The notes under the pieces: model-generated | Told to the model about the DNA's origin: nothing | Databases searched by the model: none | Seen by the model: the letters and a program-made list of their open reading frames with translations, nothing else | Program-made: the position numbers and the translations under genes | In this document: positions 47,078 through 56,332 of the stretch, in pieces | Position numbering within the stretch: the first letter of the stretch is position 1 | Layout of the letters: every line of letters starts with the position of its first letter | Source of the DNA: Limnohabitans sp. | GTDB taxonomy: Bacteria; Pseudomonadota; Gammaproteobacteria; Burkholderiales; Burkholderiaceae_C | Direction of reading: 5' to 3' | DNA: 64,000 nt | NCBI GenBank assembly: GCA_021300495.1 | Contig: JAJTDK010000007.1 | Location: forward strand, 1 to 64,000

Positions 47078-48100
47078 CTAGGACCAACGTTGCTGCCCTA
47101 GCTCTTCAAACAGCTGCGCATAAATTCTGTGCCGTCTTGGACTCACTTCTGTGGCTAGCAAATCAATAGACTCTGCTTTTTGCAATGCAGACAAGACCCC
47201 ACAGCCAGGTTCATGCAAATGGGTGCAGTTGTAAAACTTGCAATTGGGCACATGCTGTTTCAAATCGGGCATGCAAGCGGCCAATTGATTTTGTGGAATG
47301 TGCTGAAGGCCAAACTCCTGAAAACCCGGCGAATCGATGATGGCGGTACCCGGAATTGCCAACGCTGAAAGGCCGGGTCGTTTGCCAACCCAATAGAGCG
47401 ACGTGCTTGTGGTGGTGTGTTTGCCCGAGTTCAAAGCCTGAGAGATCTCGCCTGTCAAAGCGCGAGCATTGGGAACCAGTGCATTGACCAAGGTACTTTT
47501 TCCGGCGCCAGATGGGCCCAGAATCAAGGTCGTCTTCCCCTCCATGTGAGACCTTAGCTCACTCAAGGAAGTATTGGCGTTTTGTTGACTTTTTAATTCG
47601 AGAGGCAACACCGTATAGCCCATGTGTTGATAAGCAGCCAGCCGATGCCACGCCTGCTGAAAAGCCTCACCCAGATCGCTCTTGTTCAACACAATGAGGG
47701 GTTTGATGTGCTCCGCTTCTGCAGCAATCAGAGCGCGAGACAATTGCGTTTCTGAAAACTCAGGTTCTGCCGCCAACAAGATCAACACCTGATCTAGATT
47801 GGCTGCAAATGATTTGGTGCGAACTTCATCTCGCCTGTAAAAAAGATTTTTTCTTGTCAGCACACTTTCAATCGTGCCTTCGTCGGCAGCGGCTTGCCAC
47901 CTCACACGATCGCCCACCACGGACTGACTCTTCTTTCCCCGAGGATGGCAAATGATGCGCGATCCATCATCCAACTCGACCACACAATGTCTGCCGTGTG
48001 TAGCCACCACCAAGCCTGTGTTCATGGCCTCTTGCGAAGAGGTGACCAAGGCCTGTGCAGCCTTGGTCTTGGTGTGTGTGCGCTGGTTAAGCTTGCGCAT
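47078..48100 (-). CDS. rsgA: Ribosome small-subunit GTPase RsgA
   Basis: Late 30S maturation GTPase, 340 residues. N-terminal OB fold (about 28-90), circularly permuted GTPase with NKSD (139-142) before the P-loop GPSGAGKS (195-202), DSPGFQEFGL, and the C-terminal zinc site with CxxH/C residues in CKFYNCTHLHEPGCGV. The start overlaps the end of the M48 protease gene by 14 bases; ATG 48022 (MNTGLVV) is an alternative start. Confidence 0.93.
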   Translation of the reverse strand: MRKLNQRTHTKTKAAQALVTSSQEAMNTGLVVATHGRHCVVELDDGSRIICHPRGKKSQSVVGDRVRWQAAADEGTIESVLTRKNLFYRRDEVRTKSFAANLDQVLILLAAEPEFSETQLSRALIAAEAEHIKPLIVLNKSDLGEAFQQAWHRLAAYQHMGYTVLPLELKSQQNANTSLSELRSHMEGKTTLILGPSGAGKSTLVNALVPNARALTGEISQALNSGKHTTTSTSLYWVGKRPGLSALAIPGTAIIDSPGFQEFGLQHIPQNQLAACMPDLKQHVPNCKFYNCTHLHEPGCGVLSALQKAESIDLLATEVSPRRHRIYAQLFEELGQQRWS

Positions 48101-49352
48101 GCTGCATGCGTGCTAAGCGCAAACTGGCAGGAGGATGCGAATAGTAAAACTTCACATACAAAGGATCGGGCGTGAGGGTTGACGCATTGTCTTGGTACAA
48201 CTTCAACAAGGCATTGCCAAGGTCAGCCACAGGCGTTTGCGACACAGCATAGGCGTCCGCTTCGTACTCTTGGACCCTTGAGCGCCAAGAAGAAATGGGC
48301 GCCAACAAAAAAGTGAACACTGGCACAACCAGCATGAACAACAACAGTGCAACAGCCTCGTTGCCGCTCGTCAAACTTGGGGTGACGCCCAAGCCTGTGT
48401 AAAACCAAATTTGCTGTGAGGCGAAACCCAACACGGCCAGACCCAGCAAACTCATTGCAAAACTGCTGAGCATCATTTTGAAGATATGTCGATGTTTGAA
48501 ATGTCCCAACTCATGCGCCAGCACCGCCTCCATTTCAGAAGGCGTGAGTTGCTTCAGCAAGGTGTCAAAAAATACCACGCGCTTGCTAGCGCCAAAGCCT
48601 GTGAAAAACGCATTGGAATGTGCCGATCTTTTGCTGCCATCCATCACAAAGAAACCCTTGGCTGTGAAACCAGCACGCTGCATCAGTCCATTGACTCGCT
48701 CCTTCAAGGCTTCATCCTCTAAGGGCGTGAATTGATTGAACAGGGGCATGATGACATTGGGGGCAATGGCCATCAAAAACAACTGCCAAAACACCAAGGC
48801 GCACCAAGTCCAGAACCACCAGTAAGCGCCGCCCACATTCATCAACCACAGCACCAAAGCAATGAGAGGAACGCCCAAGACCAAACCCAAAGCAAGGCCC
48901 TTGGCAGCGTCACTCAACCACAATTTCCAAGTCATTTTGTTAAAACCAAACTTTTGTTCCAACACAAAAGTTTGATAAAGCGACAAAGGCAAATCGATCA
49001 GGCCACCTACCAAGGCAAACGACAACACCAGAATCACTTGCTGCCAAAGCCCAGGCGCCATGAATTCCAGAATGACGTTATTCAAGGCGCTCAAACCGCC
49101 CATCAGGGTCCATGCAATGAGAACAGCGGCATCGATCCCAATGTCAATTTGCGAGACCTTGGCTTTGGCCAAGGTGTAATCAGCGGCTTTCTGGTGATCG
49201 GCCAATGAAATTTGACTTGCAAAGGCAGTTGGCACGTCACCCCTGTGTCGCGCGACATGCCGCACTTGTCTGGCATTCAGCCAAAGCTTCAATAAAACAT
49301 TGGTCAGCAAAGCGCCCACCAGAAAATAAGTCAGGGTCAAAGTCGCATTCAT
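48087..49352 (-). CDS. M48 family zinc metallopeptidase (Ste24/HtpX-like)
   Basis: 421 residues. About seven membrane helices and the zinc motif HELGH near residue 278 ([12 protein letters not shown]), with the third ligand Glu in [10 protein letters not shown]-terminal CAAX-protease-like part [17 protein letters not shown] is typical of Ste24. In bacteria such proteins clear damaged membrane proteins. Followed on the same strand by rsgA with overlap. Confidence 0.9.
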   Translation of the reverse strand: MNATLTLTYFLVGALLTNVLLKLWLNARQVRHVARHRGDVPTAFASQISLADHQKAADYTLAKAKVSQIDIGIDAAVLIAWTLMGGLSALNNVILEFMAPGLWQQVILVLSFALVGGLIDLPLSLYQTFVLEQKFGFNKMTWKLWLSDAAKGLALGLVLGVPLIALVLWLMNVGGAYWWFWTWCALVFWQLFLMAIAPNVIMPLFNQFTPLEDEALKERVNGLMQRAGFTAKGFFVMDGSKRSAHSNAFFTGFGASKRVVFFDTLLKQLTPSEMEAVLAHELGHFKHRHIFKMMLSSFAMSLLGLAVLGFASQQIWFYTGLGVTPSLTSGNEAVALLLFMLVVPVFTFLLAPISSWRSRVQEYEADAYAVSQTPVADLGNALLKLYQDNASTLTPDPLYVKFYYSHPPASLRLARMQHAQA

Positions 49353-49418
49353 AGCCCGAAGTGTAGATCAGCCAACATCAGCGACAATCTGAAGCTTTGG
49401 AAAAAGCCCCTTTTTGAC

Positions 49419-50018
49419 ATGACAGCTCCTTCTTCAAACATCCCCGCCAATCAACCCAATGCCGAAGCGCCCTTGGCCAAGTCAGACGACAACTTGGTTT
49501 GGATCGATTGCGAAATGACGGGCCTTGACCCTGAAAAGGAGCGTCTGCTTGAAATTGCGGTCGTTGTGACAGGCCCCCATTTGACACCCCGAATAGAAGG
49601 TCCAGTGTGCGTTATTCATCAGAGCGACGAGCTCCTCGACAAGATGGATGCCTGGAACAAAGGAACCCATGGCCGGAGCGGCTTGATTGACAAAGTCAGA
49701 GCCTCTGCCACCTCAGAGCAGGATGCAGAGGAAGCAATTTTGACCTTCATCAAGAAGTATGTGTCCAAAAATGCTTCACCACTTTGTGGCAACACCATTA
49801 GCCAAGACCGCCGATTTTTAGTTAAGTTCATGCCCAAATTGGAGGCTTACCTTCACTATCGGAATCTAGACGTCAGCACGCTGAAGGAACTTTCCAAGCG
49901 TTGGAAACCCGAGGTTTTCAACAACTTCAAGAAGCAACAAAAGCACACAGCTCTGGCGGATGTGCACGAATCCATCGAAGAATTGGCCCACTACAGAGAG
50001 CATTTCATTCGCCTCTGA
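49419..50018 (+). CDS. orn: Oligoribonuclease
   Basis: DEDDh 3'-5' exonuclease that degrades 2-5 nt RNAs and pGpG; usually essential. 199 residues. Asp30 and Glu32 in [22 protein letters not shown] with the third Asp, and [15 protein letters not shown] with the last His/Asp. An N-terminal tail of about 24 residues is longer than in E. coli and probably disordered. Divergent from the M48 gene. Confidence 0.95.
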   Translation: MTAPSSNIPANQPNAEAPLAKSDDNLVWIDCEMTGLDPEKERLLEIAVVVTGPHLTPRIEGPVCVIHQSDELLDKMDAWNKGTHGRSGLIDKVRASATSEQDAEEAILTFIKKYVSKNASPLCGNTISQDRRFLVKFMPKLEAYLHYRNLDVSTLKELSKRWKPEVFNNFKKQQKHTALADVHESIEELAHYREHFIRL

Positions 50019-50137
50019 CCCTTGTTTGAATTGATTTCAGGGAAAACCCGCGCAACTTAAAAAACTGTGCAATAATTAGCGGCTGTATTGCAAACAGGCC
50101 TTGTGCCGCAGTACTTGTGCATCACCCTTCACGCCTT

Positions 50138-50157
50138 TGACTCACTGATAAGAGTCA
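50138..50157 (+). promoter_or_regulatory. Hairpin in leader of RGG-tailed helicase gene
   Basis: TGACTC and GAGTCA arms around the loop ACTGATAA, about 90 bases before the start codon. It lies in the 229-base gene-free stretch between orn and the helicase. No good sigma-70 promoter was found there by eye. Confidence 0.3.
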
Positions 50158-50247
50158 CTCGACTGGAAAAGATGGGCCCGACATCATGTCAAACCCACTC
50201 TCTTCAAACAGCACCGAGCTCCGTTTGATGGTTGATGTTTTTTAACC

Positions 50248-52299
50248 ATGAACGGCGCCACCGCAAATCTTGCGGACGTCCGTGCGAGAAAAAATATGAC
50301 TGACGCTTTTGAAGTGCAGGACGACTTGTCGTCTGCGCAATCCTCTACGAACGAAACTTTCGTGACCGAAACATTGGCGCTTGATGCAGCCGACGTTAAC
50401 GACAACGAAGCTGTCGAATCCGAAATCACTCCCGAGCAACCCAATGGCTTCGTGCTGTTGGGCTTGGCACCAGAATTGGTTCAAGCGGTGGCCGACCTAG
50501 GCTACACACAGCCCACTTCAGTCCAACTTAAAGCCATTCCATTGGCATTGCCTAAGGAAACATTAGGCCAAGCCAACCGCTACATCGACCTGATGGTTTC
50601 AAGCCAAACTGGCAGCGGTAAAACAGCTGCCTTCTTGTTGCCCGTGTTGCACACCTTGCTACAAGAAATGGCCGCTGAAGAAGAAGCCGAGCGCGCTGCA
50701 TTTGCACAAGCCTGCTCAGACGCTGCCGCCAATGGCGAGCCAGCACCCAAGCGCCCCAAGCGCAAAGACCCCACCAACTCACGCAACTTCAAAGCGCCCA
50801 CACCTGGTGCCCTGATTGTTTGCCCTACACGTGAATTGGCCCAACAGGTGGCGCACGATGCCATCGATTTGGTCAAGCATTGCCGCGGCTTGCGCGTGGC
50901 CAACATTGTGGGCGGTATGCCTTACCAGTTGCAAATTGCCAAACTGCAAAATGCCAACTTGGTGGTGGCCACGCCGGGCCGTTTGCTCGACTTGCAACGC
51001 TCCATGCAAATCAAACTCGACAAGGTCAAATTCTTAGTGGTTGACGAAGCCGACCGCATGTTGGACCTGGGCTTCTCTGACGACCTGGCCGACATCAACC
51101 AACTCACAAGCCAACGTCAGCAAACCATGATGTTCAGCGCCACTTTTGCGCCGCGCATTCAGCAGTTGGCCATGCGCGTCATGCACGACGGCGGCTCATC
51201 GGTTCAAAAAATCCAAATCGATTCACCCCAAGAAAAGCACAGCAACATCAAACAAGTTTTGTTCTGGGCCGACAACGCCCAACATAAACGCAAGTTGCTT
51301 GACCATTGGTTGCGTGATGCCTCCATCAACCAAGCCATTGTCTTTGCCAGCACCCAAATTGAGTGCGATGGATTGGCTGCCGACCTGCAACAAGATGGCT
51401 TTGATGCCGTCGCTTTGCACGGCGCCTTGAGCCAAGGTTTGCGCAATCGCCGCCTGATGGCTTTGCGCAACGGTCAAGTTCAAATCTTGGTCGCCACTGA
51501 TGTGGCTGCTCGCGGCATTGACGTGCCCACCATCACGCACGTGTTCAACTTTGGCTTGCCTATGAAAGCCGAAGACTACACACACCGCATTGGTCGTACA
51601 GGCCGTGCAGGTCGTGATGGCTTGGCCGTCACCTTCGCTGAAATTCGCGATCGTCGCAAAATTTTGGACATTGAGGCTTACAGCCGTCAACCGTTCAAAG
51701 CTGAAGTGATTCCAGGCATGGAACCCAAACAAAACTTCCCTGAAAGTCGTCCAGGCGGCCGTGGTGGCAATGACCGCGGTGATCGCGGTGGCCGTGGTCG
51801 CCCATTTGGTGGTGGTGGCGGCTTTGGCGGCAATCGCGGTGGTGATCGTTTTGAATCTCGTGGCGCACCTCGTTTTGAAGGCAACCGAGGTGGTGACCGC
51901 TTCGAAGGCCGTGGCGATCGTTTTGAAAACCGTGGCGCACCTGCTCCTCGCTTTGAAGGACGCCCTGAGGGTCGTGGCGATTTCCGTCCAGAAGGTCGTT
52001 TTGAGCCAAGGGGTGATTTCCGCGGCGAACAACGCAGTTTCGCACCTCGCGGTGGTGAAGCCCGCTTTGAGCCAAGAGGCGATCAACGCCCCGACAATCG
52101 CGGCGGCGACCGCTTCGACTCACGCGACAGCCGTGCCCCACGCGCACCAGGCCGTGACAATGCACGCGGCGGTGCCAGCGATCGTCCTGCTCGCGGCCCC
52201 AAAGTCATGGGTGCTGGCAACTTCAAGCCACACAATGCCGGTGGTCATGCCGCACCCAAGCGCACTGGCGCTAAAGTGTTGAAAATCACACGCGGTTAA
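50248..52299 (+). CDS. DEAD-box RNA helicase with long RGG-type tail
   Basis: 683 residues; ATG 50296 is an equally possible start. Core about 65-485: Q motif TQPTSVQLKAIPLAL, SQTGSGKT, PTRELAQQ, TPGRLLD, VDEADRMLDLGFSDD, FSATFA, ATDVAARGID, HRIGRTGRAGR. A charged insert of about 40 residues sits after motif I. The last approximately 180 residues are low-complexity Gly-Arg-Asp-Phe-Glu repeats (GGDRF, FEGRG, FEPRGDF), a natively unfolded RNA-binding tail that may favour condensates. RhlE/DbpA-like, likely cold or ribosome-assembly helicase. Confidence 0.92.
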   Translation: MNGATANLADVRARKNMTDAFEVQDDLSSAQSSTNETFVTETLALDAADVNDNEAVESEITPEQPNGFVLLGLAPELVQAVADLGYTQPTSVQLKAIPLALPKETLGQANRYIDLMVSSQTGSGKTAAFLLPVLHTLLQEMAAEEEAERAAFAQACSDAAANGEPAPKRPKRKDPTNSRNFKAPTPGALIVCPTRELAQQVAHDAIDLVKHCRGLRVANIVGGMPYQLQIAKLQNANLVVATPGRLLDLQRSMQIKLDKVKFLVVDEADRMLDLGFSDDLADINQLTSQRQQTMMFSATFAPRIQQLAMRVMHDGGSSVQKIQIDSPQEKHSNIKQVLFWADNAQHKRKLLDHWLRDASINQAIVFASTQIECDGLAADLQQDGFDAVALHGALSQGLRNRRLMALRNGQVQILVATDVAARGIDVPTITHVFNFGLPMKAEDYTHRIGRTGRAGRDGLAVTFAEIRDRRKILDIEAYSRQPFKAEVIPGMEPKQNFPESRPGGRGGNDRGDRGGRGRPFGGGGGFGGNRGGDRFESRGAPRFEGNRGGDRFEGRGDRFENRGAPAPRFEGRPEGRGDFRPEGRFEPRGDFRGEQRSFAPRGGEARFEPRGDQRPDNRGGDRFDSRDSRAPRAPGRDNARGGASDRPARGPKVMGAGNFKPHNAGGHAAPKRTGAKVLKITRG

Positions 52300-52312
52300 T
52301 TCTCGCACCCAA

Positions 52313-52371
52313 CGCCCCTGCTAAACAGGGGCGTAAAAAAACCGCCTTGGCGAAAGCCTTGGCGGTTTTTT
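52313..52371 (+). terminator. Two-hairpin terminator behind the helicase gene
   Basis: Hairpin 1: CGCCCCTG-CTAAA-CAGGGGCG (52313-52333). Hairpin 2: AAAAACCGCC ... GGCGGTTTTT (about 52335-52371) with a GAAA tip and T run. The second also has a T run on the minus strand and can stop rplS transcription. Confidence 0.85.
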
Positions 52372-52404
52372 AATAGCGGCCCCTGAAGGACCAATTGTCT
52401 TAGA

Positions 52405-52791
52405 TTACGCTGCAACTGCTGCTGTTTTAACAGCGCGTTGTGGCAACTTTTCTTTAATACGCGCAGACTTGCCGCTGCGATCACGCAAATAGTACAACTT
52501 GGCGCGGCGAACATCGCCACGGCGTTTGACTTCAATGTTGGCAATCAAGGGGCTGTATGTTTGGAACGTACGCTCCACGCCTTCACCACTTGAAATTTTG
52601 CGAACGGTGAAACCACTGTTCAAGCCACGATTGCGCTTGGCAATCACAACACCTTCATAAGCCTGAACACGCTTGCGTGTACCTTCAACCACATTGACGC
52701 TAACGATCACGGTGTCACCAGGCATGAAGTCAGGAATGGTTTTACCCAAACGGGCAATTTCTTCCATCTCGAGAGTTTGAATCAAATTCAT
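52405..52791 (-). CDS. rplS: 50S ribosomal protein L19
   Basis: 128 residues. [54 protein letters not shown] and [21 protein letters not shown] are the standard L19 blocks. L19 sits at the 30S-50S interface. Last gene of the rpsP-rimM-trmD-rplS order; 206 bases separate it from trmD, without an evident gene in between. Confidence 0.97.
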   Translation of the reverse strand: MNLIQTLEMEEIARLGKTIPDFMPGDTVIVSVNVVEGTRKRVQAYEGVVIAKRNRGLNSGFTVRKISSGEGVERTFQTYSPLIANIEVKRRGDVRRAKLYYLRDRSGKSARIKEKLPQRAVKTAAVAA

Positions 52792-52997
52792 TGTGAGCTC
52801 TTTCGTCTATCGATCTTGCACAACGCTACGCTAAAGGCAGCTTCTATGCTGATTGCACTTGGCCACAAAAGCCAGATTCAAACGCAACGACTGCGGCGGG
52901 CAGAGGATCGAAAAGCCTTTGATTATATCTTTCTTTTTGAGCCGTTTGAAGCCCCCCTCACCCGAGGGCAAGCAAGTTAATTCGATTTGCATTCAAC

Positions 52998-53771
52998 CTA
53001 GCCAGAGACACTCAAACTAAATAAAAAGTTTTCATCTTGGGTGCTCAATTTACCAGCCAGCCTAGCAGCCTCAATCAAATCGGGTCTGTATTTTTGGGTT
53101 AGCACCAAACTTTGTTGGCGTCGCCACTTGGTAATTTCAGCATGATGCCCCGACATCAACACAGGCGGAACAGTGATGTCCTTCCAGACTTCAGGACGCG
53201 TGAAATGCCCACAATCTAACAAGCCGTCTAGCGCGGGGTTAAAGCTGTCCATTTGATGACTGCCCTCGTCATTCAAAACGCCAGGCTGTAAGCGCGCGAC
53301 AGCATCCAAGAGAGCGATGGCGGCAATCTCTCCACCCGACAACACAAAATCACCCAAACTGACTTGGGCATCGACATGGGTATCAATAAAGCGCTGATCC
53401 AATCCTTCATACCGACCGCAAATTAAGATGGCCCCATCACTTTGGGACCACTTCTCAACGCCGGCATGATTCAGTGTTTGGCCAATGGGTGAAAACAAGA
53501 CCACCGGCACAGGTTTTTCAAGTGGGTTCTTGAGCACTCTGTCTTGCCGAATGGCCTGCAAACATTTTTCGAGCGGCTCGGCCAACATGACCATGCCTGG
53601 GCCGCCGCCAAAGGGGCGATCGTCCACACGGCGGTAAGTGCCATCGGCGTAATCACGGAGTTGCCAAAGTTTCAGTTCGACGGCGCCCGTTTCAAAGGCA
53701 CGACGGTTGATACCTGCGCTTAAAAAAGGTGCGAAAAGTTCAGGAAAAAGGGTGATAACGTCAAAGCGCAT
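52998..53771 (-). CDS. trmD: tRNA (guanine-N1-)-methyltransferase TrmD
   Basis: Methylates G37 next to the anticodon and so prevents +1 frameshifting. 257 residues from ATG 53771 (MRFDVITLFPELF); upstream codons overlap rimM. SPOUT knot features: RPFGGGPGMVML, CGRYEGLDQRFID and the SLGDFVLSGGEIAA stretch that binds AdoMet. Lies 17 bases behind rimM. Confidence 0.96.
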   Translation of the reverse strand: MRFDVITLFPELFAPFLSAGINRRAFETGAVELKLWQLRDYADGTYRRVDDRPFGGGPGMVMLAEPLEKCLQAIRQDRVLKNPLEKPVPVVLFSPIGQTLNHAGVEKWSQSDGAILICGRYEGLDQRFIDTHVDAQVSLGDFVLSGGEIAAIALLDAVARLQPGVLNDEGSHQMDSFNPALDGLLDCGHFTRPEVWKDITVPPVLMSGHHAEITKWRRQQSLVLTQKYRPDLIEAARLAGKLSTQDENFLFSLSVSG

Positions 53772-53788
53772 GATTTGCCCTGACCTGC

Positions 53789-54406
53789 TCAATAGTCCAA
53801 CTGCCAATCAACGGTGATCAAGCGTCCGGGCAGATCAACGTTATCTACAAAGGCCGCAACAAAAGGGATCATGCGCTCTACAGCAGGCTTGCCCGCTTCG
53901 TCCGAAGCCAGTGCCAAAACCAAAACTGTTTGAGGACCTGTGGACATCAGGTCTTTCACTTGACCCAGCGCCACCCCTTCTCTGTTGACCACATCCAGCC
54001 CAAGCAAGTCGACCCAATAGTATTCATCGGTGCCCGCCGTTGGAAAACTAGATCGCGGCACAAAAATGCGAGCCCCTTTAAGCGCTTCGGCTTGATTTCT
54101 ATCGGCCACATCCAATGAGCTCGCCACCACGGTGTCGGCATGTTCCTTGGCTTCTTGAATCTTCAGCAGTACGGGATTGGCGGCTCTTGCAGAAATAACT
54201 GCAGCTGCCTTTTGGCTGGGTGACTTGTTGCCGCCTACATTTCGGTCGGAGGGCAACAAATACCATCGCTTAGATGAAAAAAGCGCCTCAGGAGAGGCGC
54301 TGTGGGGCAAGACTTTGAACCAGCCTTTGATGCCCCAAGCATCTGCAATGCGCCCCACTTCGATGGCGTCTGCCGGCATTTCGGCAAACTCTAAATGGGG
54401 TAGCAC
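53789..54406 (-). CDS. rimM: 16S rRNA processing protein RimM
   Basis: 30S maturation factor that binds S19. 205 residues from GTG 54406; ATG 54379 is a possible alternative. VGRIADAWGIKGWFKVLPHS starts the first barrel; the PRC barrel has YYWVDLLGLDV and FVAAFVDNVDLPGRLITVDW. A variable insert (about 55-80) is seen in related Comamonadaceae. 31 bases behind rpsP. Confidence 0.93.
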   Translation of the reverse strand: MLPHLEFAEMPADAIEVGRIADAWGIKGWFKVLPHSASPEALFSSKRWYLLPSDRNVGGNKSPSQKAAAVISARAANPVLLKIQEAKEHADTVVASSLDVADRNQAEALKGARIFVPRSSFPTAGTDEYYWVDLLGLDVVNREGVALGQVKDLMSTGPQTVLVLALASDEAGKPAVERMIPFVAAFVDNVDLPGRLITVDWQLDY

Positions 54407-54436
54407 TACAAAGCCTTTGGCGTTGCCAAAAACCGA

Positions 54437-54688
54437 TTAAGCGGCTTTAGCGGCAGCTTGTTTGACCAAACGCTGAACGGTAGGAGACACTTGAGCGCCA
54501 ACGCCGGTCCAGTAAGTCAAACGATCTTGCACGACGCGCAGGCCTTCTTCTGTATCCTTGGCGATTGGATTGTAAAAACCAATGCGCTCAATGAAGCGGC
54601 CATCGCGGCGAACACGTTTGTCGGCCACAACAATGTTGAAAAATGGACGGGCTTTAGAACCGCCACGAGAAAGACGAATGACAACCAT
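54437..54688 (-). CDS. rpsP: 30S ribosomal protein S16
   Basis: 83 residues, full length. [22 protein letters not shown] at the start, [15 protein letters not shown], and [16 protein letters not shown] at the end are typical. First gene of the rpsP-rimM-trmD-rplS operon. Confidence 0.97.
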   Translation of the reverse strand: MVVIRLSRGGSKARPFFNIVVADKRVRRDGRFIERIGFYNPIAKDTEEGLRVVQDRLTYWTGVGAQVSPTVQRLVKQAAAKAA

Positions 54689-54799
54689 GATTTATCCTAG
54701 GGTGGTGCTGGGAAAGCAAAAACTGCCATCCCACAAATTCTTCCAGCGTTTGAGACACGCAACTGGCCACCCGGCCAGTGACACACTGAAAAGCCGCTG

Positions 54800-54827
54800 A
54801 TTATAACCCGGAGTTTAAGAATGCCAA
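54800..54827 (-). promoter_or_regulatory. Sigma-70 promoter of the rpsP operon
   Basis: On the minus strand TTGGCA (54827-54822), 16 bases, then a perfect TATAAT (54805-54800). The predicted start near 54793 gives a leader of about 105 bases. The -35 element overlaps the first codons of the divergent GNAT gene. Confidence 0.72.
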
Positions 54828-55342
54828 CCATACGACCTAGCCAAGCCTCTGACATGACCACCATCACGGCCATTTACCAGTACCACGTCCTAAACGGCAC
54901 AGGCACTTTTGAAATCGACCCCCCGAATCTGACGGAAATGACCGCCCGCAGAGAGGACGTATTGAGCAAAGGCCTGCCCTATCTGACGCTGGAGGAAAAC
55001 GGTGAAGTGCTGGGGTTTGCCTACTGCAATTGGTTCAAACCTCGCCCGGCCTATCGATTTTCAGCCGAAAACTCCATTTATTTAGCCGCCAACAAAGCAG
55101 GCAAGGGTTGGGGTCGCATGCTGCTGGCCGAATTGTGCCAAGCGGCAGAAAAAAAAGGCATTCGCAAACTGATCGCCGTGATCGGTGACTCAGGCAATGC
55201 GGGCTCGATTGGTGTTCACAAGTCGGTGGGCTTTGAACATGTGGGCATTGTCTCGGGTTGCGGTTGGAAATTCAATCGCTGGCTAGACATCGTCATGATG
55301 GAAAAGGCTTTAGGCAATGGGCAAAGCCGTTCTCCTGAATAA
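54821..55342 (+). CDS. GNAT acetyltransferase, phosphinothricin/methionine-sulfoximine type
   Basis: 173 residues. IRPSQASDMTTITAIYQYHV, GTGTFEIDPP and FAYCNWFKPRPAYRFSAENSIYL recall the Pat/Bar/MddA group; GKGWGRMLLAELCQAAEKKG is the acetyl-CoA loop and NAGSIGVHKSVGFEHVG the last strand. Known members acetylate phosphinothricin or methionine sulfoximine; the natural substrate here is not known. Its start codon lies in the rpsP promoter. Confidence 0.86.
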   Translation: MPTIRPSQASDMTTITAIYQYHVLNGTGTFEIDPPNLTEMTARREDVLSKGLPYLTLEENGEVLGFAYCNWFKPRPAYRFSAENSIYLAANKAGKGWGRMLLAELCQAAEKKGIRKLIAVIGDSGNAGSIGVHKSVGFEHVGIVSGCGWKFNRWLDIVMMEKALGNGQSRSPE

Positions 55343-55350
55343 TCCAACTT

Positions 55351-55812
55351 ATGAAAAACAAAACATTTGCAGTTTGGCTCACCTTCTTTGGCGGCCCACT
55401 AGGCCTTCACCGCTTTTATCTTAAAGGCTTTACCGATCCATTGGGTTGGTTGCTACCCGTGCCCACCGCCTTAGGATGGTATGGCGTTCAGCGCGCTTTA
55501 GAGTTGGGTCAAGACGATGTCACAAGCTGGGCACTCATTCCCTTGCTAGGGTTCACCATTGCCGGCTGTGCATTGAACGCCATTATTTACGGGCTGATGT
55601 CCAAGGAGCAATGGAATGCGAAGTTCAATCAAGACGCCGAGAGTCCTTACGGCCAAACCAATTGGCTGACAATCTTCGGGCTTGCAACGTCACTGCTTCT
55701 GGGAACCACCGTCTTGATGGCCAGCATTGTGTTCAGTTTTCAGCGCTACTTTGAGAACCAAATTGAACAAGCCAAGGCCATCAGCCAAGTACCCGAAGTC
55801 AACAAGCCTTGA
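55351..55812 (+). CDS. TM2-like membrane protein
   Basis: 153 residues, three or four membrane helices. FGGPLGLHRFYLKGFTDPLGW (first 20 residues of it at 14-33) is the TM2-type turn with the G-x-H-x-F-Y core between two helices; two further helices follow at about 63-85 and 107-130. Function unknown. It begins 8 bases after the GNAT stop, so it is probably co-transcribed with it. Confidence 0.7.
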   Translation: MKNKTFAVWLTFFGGPLGLHRFYLKGFTDPLGWLLPVPTALGWYGVQRALELGQDDVTSWALIPLLGFTIAGCALNAIIYGLMSKEQWNAKFNQDAESPYGQTNWLTIFGLATSLLLGTTVLMASIVFSFQRYFENQIEQAKAISQVPEVNKP

Positions 55813-55864
55813 GACCTTGTAAGACGCCTTGTGAAGTCAAAAACAAGCCTGTTTTAATGATCAA

Positions 55865-56332
55865 TTAGAGGCGGGTGACAACTTGAGCCTGAACGTTGCG
55901 AAGTTCATCCTGTGTCACCACGTCTGGTGCCAATTCGCTCAGAGGCACTAAGACAAAAGCCCGTTCACGCATCCGAGGGTGTGGCACCTGCAGTGCAGGA
56001 CACTGAATGTTGCCATCGCCATAAAGTAACAAGTCTATGTCCAGCGTGCGGGGCGCGTTGCGGTATGGGCGCTCGCGGCCTGCGAGGTTTTCTACGTTCT
56101 GAAAAGCACGCAATAATTCAATGGCATTCAATCGAGTTTGGAGGTGCACTACAGCGTTGATGTAGTCTGGTCCGTCGGCTTGAAAAGGAGCTGACTTGTA
56201 AAAAGAAGAACGGCCAACCAGCAATATCTCTGGCAACTGCCCTAGCGCCAAAATTGCAGAGTCAATAGATTGACTCGCATGACCTAAGTTAGCGCCTAAA
56301 CCTGCATAAACATTGACAAGTTCACGCGCCAT
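55865..56332 (-). CDS. folK: 2-amino-4-hydroxy-6-hydroxymethyldihydropteridine pyrophosphokinase
   Basis: Activates the pterin for dihydropteroate synthesis. 155 residues from ATG 56332, which overlaps the pcnB stop by one base (TGATG). YAGLGANLGHASQSID, FYKSAPFQADGPDYINAVV, GRERPYRNAPRTLDIDLLLYG (metal Asp pair) and PHPRMRERAFVLVPL are all present. Last gene of the AI-2E/hda/HAD/pcnB/folK run. Confidence 0.95.
   Translation of the reverse strand: MARELVNVYAGLGANLGHASQSIDSAILALGQLPEILLVGRSSFYKSAPFQADGPDYINAVVHLQTRLNAIELLRAFQNVENLAGRERPYRNAPRTLDIDLLLYGDGNIQCPALQVPHPRMRERAFVLVPLSELAPDVVTQDELRNVQAQVVTRL

Noticed and set aside
48732..49208. 158-residue plus-strand frame over the M48 protease gene
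   Set aside because: Gln/His-rich antisense reading of membrane helices.
51223..52086. 287-residue open frame on the minus strand inside the RGG-tailed helicase gene
   Set aside because: It mirrors the Gly/Arg-rich tail, gives a Thr/Ala-rich protein without any motif, and lacks a ribosome site.
52777..52980. 67-residue frame between rplS and trmD
   Set aside because: No ribosome site or motif; the gap is probably untranslated operon spacer.
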